From assembly GCA_037968495.1 (NCBI GenBank), contig JBBKVP010000067.1, positions 168,872-232,871 on the forward strand: a stretch of DNA of 64,000 nt. Direction: 5' to 3'. Each line of letters starts with the position of its first letter. Positions within the stretch are counted from its first letter, which is position 1. The position numbers and the translations under genes were made by a program. Below are positions 61,054 through 64,000 of this stretch, one piece after another. This DNA comes from Aestuarierythrobacter sp037968495. Its GTDB lineage: Bacteria > Pseudomonadota > Alphaproteobacteria > Sphingomonadales > Sphingomonadaceae. Under the pieces are notes generated by a model. The model was not told the origin of the DNA, did no database searches, and saw nothing but the letters and a program-made list of their open reading frames with translations.

Positions 61054-61629
61054 TCAAGCGGCTAGGAGTGCGGGCTTGATCAGGATGAGAAGTGCTGGAC
61101 GGTCGATGGATATTTTTTCGTCCTGACTGGCCTCAAATTCATAGCTGTCATTCGCCATCAGCGAAATATTGCGGGGACCGACGCCTATATGGCTGTCCTG
61201 CAGCGCGAACAGGATCGCGGTGCCGTCCCGCGCCGACACCCGCCCTTCGGATATTCGGCGCATTTCGGCGCCCGCTTGGCCGCGCCGCACCATCAGGTTG
61301 AGGCCAGACACCGGCCCTCTCAGCGGCTTGCCGAGCGTCGCCGCGTCACCAGGGAAGCGATAAGGCGCGCTCATACGGTCGAGGCGATGCGGCGGCGCGC
61401 CCGCCACCTCGAGCGACAGTGCGCCATCGAGGACCGCAATCGTGCGATCAACATCAGCGAAGCATGAGAAGCCGCTCGGCTTTTCTATCCGCGCTGCGCT
61501 TAGTCGCCATTGAAAATCGTCGAGCCCAGAATTCGGAGGAAAAGAGACGATCTCACGCGTCGTTCCGCCGCCATTTTTCCACATTGTTTCAGGGCAATCG
61601 CTTTGTGAAATGATACGGCCTTTGTTCAA
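61054..61629 (-). CDS. hutD: HutD/Ves family protein
   Basis: A cupin-like protein: WKNGGGTTREI, FQWRLSAARIEKPSGFSCFADVDRTIAVLDG and the C-terminal half follow HutD/Ves proteins. HutD is proposed to regulate or limit histidine utilisation; no enzymatic role is proven. 191 aa. ATG overlaps the hutU stop by four bases, confirming membership of the hut operon. Confidence 0.9.
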   Translation of the reverse strand: MNKGRIISQSDCPETMWKNGGGTTREIVSFPPNSGLDDFQWRLSAARIEKPSGFSCFADVDRTIAVLDGALSLEVAGAPPHRLDRMSAPYRFPGDAATLGKPLRGPVSGLNLMVRRGQAGAEMRRISEGRVSARDGTAILFALQDSHIGVGPRNISLMANDSYEFEASQDEKISIDRPALLILIKPALLAA

Positions 61630-63293
61630 ATCAATATCCCGGGCAAATCCAAGCCCTTGTTATGTGCGCAGTCGAGAGCGATGTCATAGCCCGCATCTGC
61701 ATGACGCATGACGCCCGTCGCGGGGTCATTCCACAGCACGCGCTCCAGCCTTTTAGCGGCTTCCGCGGTGCCATCAGCGACAATCACCATACCACTATGC
61801 TGCGAAAACCCCATCCCCACGCCGCCGCCATGGTGCAATGACACCCAGGTCGCGCCGCTGGCGGTGTTGAGCAAGGCGTTGAGTAGCGGCCAGTCCGAAA
61901 CCGCATCGCTGCCGTCAAGCATCGCCTCGGTCTCGCGATTGGGCGAGGCGACCGACCCCGAATCGAGATGATCGCGGCCGATGACCACGGGGGCTTTGAG
62001 TTCGCCCGACGCGACCATGTCGTTGAACGCAAGGCCAAGGCGATGACGGTCGCCCAGCCCGACCCAACAAATGCGCGCGGGCATCCCCTGAAACTGGATT
62101 TTCTCGCACGCCATGTCGAGCCAGCGATGGAGATCGGCGTTGTCGGGCAGTAGTTCCTTCACCTTGGCGTCAGTTTTATAAATGTCCTCCGGATCGCCCG
62201 ATAGCGCCGCCCAGCGGAACGGCCCGATGCCGCGGCAAAAGAGCGGACGGATATAGGCGGGGACAAAGCCGGGGAAATCGAAGGCGTTGGTGACGCCCTC
62301 ATCGAACGCGACCTGCCGGATATTATTGCCATAATCGGTGGTCGGAACCCCTGCGGCCTGAAAATCGAGCATCGCGCGGACGTGGATGGCCATCGATGCC
62401 TTTGCGGCATTTGAAACCGTCGCCGGATCGCTCTGGCGCTTTTCGATCCATTCGGCGACCGACCATCCGGCGGGCAAATATCCATTGATCGGATCATGCG
62501 CGCTCGTCTGATCGGTCAGCATGTCGGGGCGGATGCCGCGCGCGAACATCTCGGGCAGGATTTCGGCGGCATTGCCGAGCAGGCCGACCGAGACAGGTTT
62601 CTTATCGGCGCGGGCTTTGTCGATGATCGCCATCGCTTCGTCGATCGTCGATGCCGCGACGTCGAGATAGCCAGTGCGCAGACGCATTTCGATGCGGCTG
62701 GGCTGACATTCGATCGCAAGGCATGAGGCGCCCGCCATCACCGCCGCGAGCGGCTGTGCGCCGCCCATCCCGCCAAGTCCGGCGGTGAGCAGCCATTTGC
62801 CCGACAAGTCGCCGCCATGGTGCTGGCGCCCCATCTCGACGAACGTCTCATAGGTACCCTGAACGATGCCCTGCGTGCCGATATAGATCCACGACCCGGC
62901 GGTCATCTGGCCGTACATCGCGAGCCCGCGCCTATCGAGTTCGTTGAAATGATCCCAATTCGCCCAATGCGGGACGAGATTGCTGTTTGCGATCAGCACT
63001 CGCGGGGCGTCGGCGTGGGTGCGGAACACCCCAACGGGCTTGCCGGACTGGACGAGCAAGGTCTCGTCATCGTCCAATCGTTTCAGCGTTTCGACGATCT
63101 TGTCATAGCTTTGCCAATCGCGCGCGGCGCGGCCGATGCCGCCATAAACGACCAACTCCTCGGGCCGTTCAGCGACGTCGGGATGAAGGTTATTCATGAG
63201 CATCCGCAGCGGCGCTTCGGTCAGCCAGCTTTTGGCCGACAGCTCGGTTCCGGTCGCGGCTTTGATGACGCGGCTATTGTCGAGGCGGTTCAT
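61626..63293 (-). CDS. hutU: urocanate hydratase
   Basis: HutU converts urocanate to imidazolone propionate in histidine breakdown, using tightly bound NAD+. QTSAHDP, the GGMGGAQPLA nucleotide loop and the C-terminal HHGGGVGMGFSQHSGMVIVADG are family signatures. About 555 aa from ATG 63293 (MNRLDNSRVIKAATG), which overlaps the hutG stop as ATGA; a 12-residue upstream extension is not favoured. Confidence 0.96.
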   Translation of the reverse strand: MNRLDNSRVIKAATGTELSAKSWLTEAPLRMLMNNLHPDVAERPEELVVYGGIGRAARDWQSYDKIVETLKRLDDDETLLVQSGKPVGVFRTHADAPRVLIANSNLVPHWANWDHFNELDRRGLAMYGQMTAGSWIYIGTQGIVQGTYETFVEMGRQHHGGDLSGKWLLTAGLGGMGGAQPLAAVMAGASCLAIECQPSRIEMRLRTGYLDVAASTIDEAMAIIDKARADKKPVSVGLLGNAAEILPEMFARGIRPDMLTDQTSAHDPINGYLPAGWSVAEWIEKRQSDPATVSNAAKASMAIHVRAMLDFQAAGVPTTDYGNNIRQVAFDEGVTNAFDFPGFVPAYIRPLFCRGIGPFRWAALSGDPEDIYKTDAKVKELLPDNADLHRWLDMACEKIQFQGMPARICWVGLGDRHRLGLAFNDMVASGELKAPVVIGRDHLDSGSVASPNRETEAMLDGSDAVSDWPLLNALLNTASGATWVSLHHGGGVGMGFSQHSGMVIVADGTAEAAKRLERVLWNDPATGVMRHADAGYDIALDCAHNKGLDLPGILI

Positions 63294-64000
63294 GATTGTC
63301 CTTTCGTGGTCGCGGCAAATGCGAGGCACGCCGTCAAAATATCGGTAAGGGTCGCGGCCAGCGGTGCGGCGCGTTCAGGGTTAAAAGGCGGTGGCCAATT
63401 GGCCTCGCTCGGCGCGTCGGGCTCATCCATATAACCGCGGATCGCGAGCTCCATCTGGATGGCGTGGACGCCCTGTTCGGGCTGGCCAGAATGGCGCGTC
63501 GTCCAGCCACCCTTGAAGCGGCCGTTGACGACATGGCTTTCGCCGCTGGCGGCGCAAATATCCGCGATCCGATCGCTGAGCGCGGGATTGCACGTCGCGC
63601 CGTCGTTGGTGCCGATGTTATACTGCGGCAGTTCGCCGTCAAACAGGCGCGGCACATGGCTGCGGATCGAATGCGCGTCGTAAAAGACGATGTGCGGATG
63701 GAGCGCGCGCAGACGGGCGACCTGTTGTTCCAGTGCGGCGTGATAGGGGTCAAACCATGTCACGCGACGGCGGGTGATCTCGGCCTTGTCAGGCACGCCG
63801 TCCGCATAGAGTGCCTCGCCGTCGAAGGTCGTTGTCGGACATAATTCGGTGGTCGCCTGTCCCGGATAGAGCGATGCGCCGCTGGGGTCGCGGTTTACGT
63901 CGATGACGCTACGCGAAATCGCGGTCCGCACCGTCGTCGCGCCAAGATCGCACGCAAAGCCATAGAGGCGATCAACCCACCAATCGGCATCGCGTCGGGC
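63290..64000 (-). CDS. hutG: N-formylglutamate deformylase HutG (5' end outside window)
   Basis: HutG hydrolyses N-formylglutamate in the last step of one histidine pathway. The frame is open to the window edge: DADWWVDRLYGFACDLGATTVRTAISRSVIDVNRDPSG, then IVFYDAHSIRSHVP (metal-binding His region) and FKGGWTTRHSGQP. Only the first few dozen residues are missing. It overlaps hutU by four bases. The presence of HutG instead of a formiminoglutamase alone implies the five-step pathway with formiminoglutamate deiminase (HutF), probably just beyond the window. Confidence 0.92.
   Translation of the reverse strand, partial: ARRDADWWVDRLYGFACDLGATTVRTAISRSVIDVNRDPSGASLYPGQATTELCPTTTFDGEALYADGVPDKAEITRRRVTWFDPYHAALEQQVARLRALHPHIVFYDAHSIRSHVPRLFDGELPQYNIGTNDGATCNPALSDRIADICAASGESHVVNGRFKGGWTTRHSGQPEQGVHAIQMELAIRGYMDEPDAPSEANWPPPFNPERAAPLAATLTDILTACLAFAATTKGQS

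Overview
The window is chromosomal DNA from an alphaproteobacterium of the order Sphingomonadales, most like the Erythrobacteraceae or Sphingopyxis group. This rests on the style of the housekeeping proteins (ribosomal S16 and L9 with long acidic tails, a FYDLN-type zinc protein, a CBU_0592-type membrane protein beside cmk, DUF808) and on gene order. The assignment is by recognition, not by a database search.

Layout. 1-9.6 kb holds DNA repair and envelope genes on the minus strand (ligA, a micro-membrane protein, recN, bamD), a PAS-GGDEF-EAL-PilZ regulator and lepA. 9.7-12.4 kb holds a second, membrane-anchored GGDEF-EAL-PilZ paralogue. 12.6-18.2 kb is a plus-strand operon for polyhydroxyalkanoate metabolism (PhaC synthase, PhaZ depolymerase) followed by an adrenodoxin-reductase-type flavoprotein and an N-acyl-D-amino-acid deacylase-like amidohydrolase. 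18.3-25.4 kb holds DUF2855, dnaN, fabG-fabD, a divergent peptidoglycan-recycling pair (S66 carboxypeptidase and Mpl) and a GST. 25.4-28.7 kb holds DUF808 and a lemA-M48 peptidase pair that both carry apparent frameshifts. 28.9-31.7 kb holds rpsF-rpsR-rplI and amn. 31.7-40.4 kb holds two secreted peptidases (M2 and S9/DPP-IV), a five-gene overlapping operon headed by asd, and a MEST-like hydrolase. 40.5-45.8 kb is the classical ffh-rpsP-rimM-trmD-rplS operon, with three extra genes between rimM and trmD.

46.05-51.40 kb is the main accessory locus. It is a small genomic island at the 3' end of a tRNA-Ala(GGC) gene, bounded by a 19-bp direct repeat (46051-46069 and 51380-51398). It carries a truncated tyrosine integrase next to the tRNA, a serine recombinase, and an apparently cotranscribed cargo: a DUF6884-like protein with an extra N-terminal DNA-binding-like domain, a diverged GIY-YIG-like nuclease, a PD-(D/E)XK-like DUF6946-type protein and a small Cys/His protein. 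A 79-aa protein is encoded divergently. I regard this cargo as the best candidate for an undescribed defence or DNA-processing system. Just outside the island is an 81-nt element able to form a long G-U-tolerant hairpin.

51.5-56.9 kb returns to core genes (FYDLN protein, aroA, CBU_0592 protein, cmk, rpsA, ihfB). From about 56.94 kb the sequence looks more GC-rich and holds an ABC-2 exporter, tRNA-Leu(TAA), an orphan family-5 solute-binding lipoprotein, DUF4112 and the histidine-utilisation genes hutG-hutU-hutD, running off the right end. Translational coupling through 1-4 nt stop/start overlaps is pervasive and decided many of the start choices.
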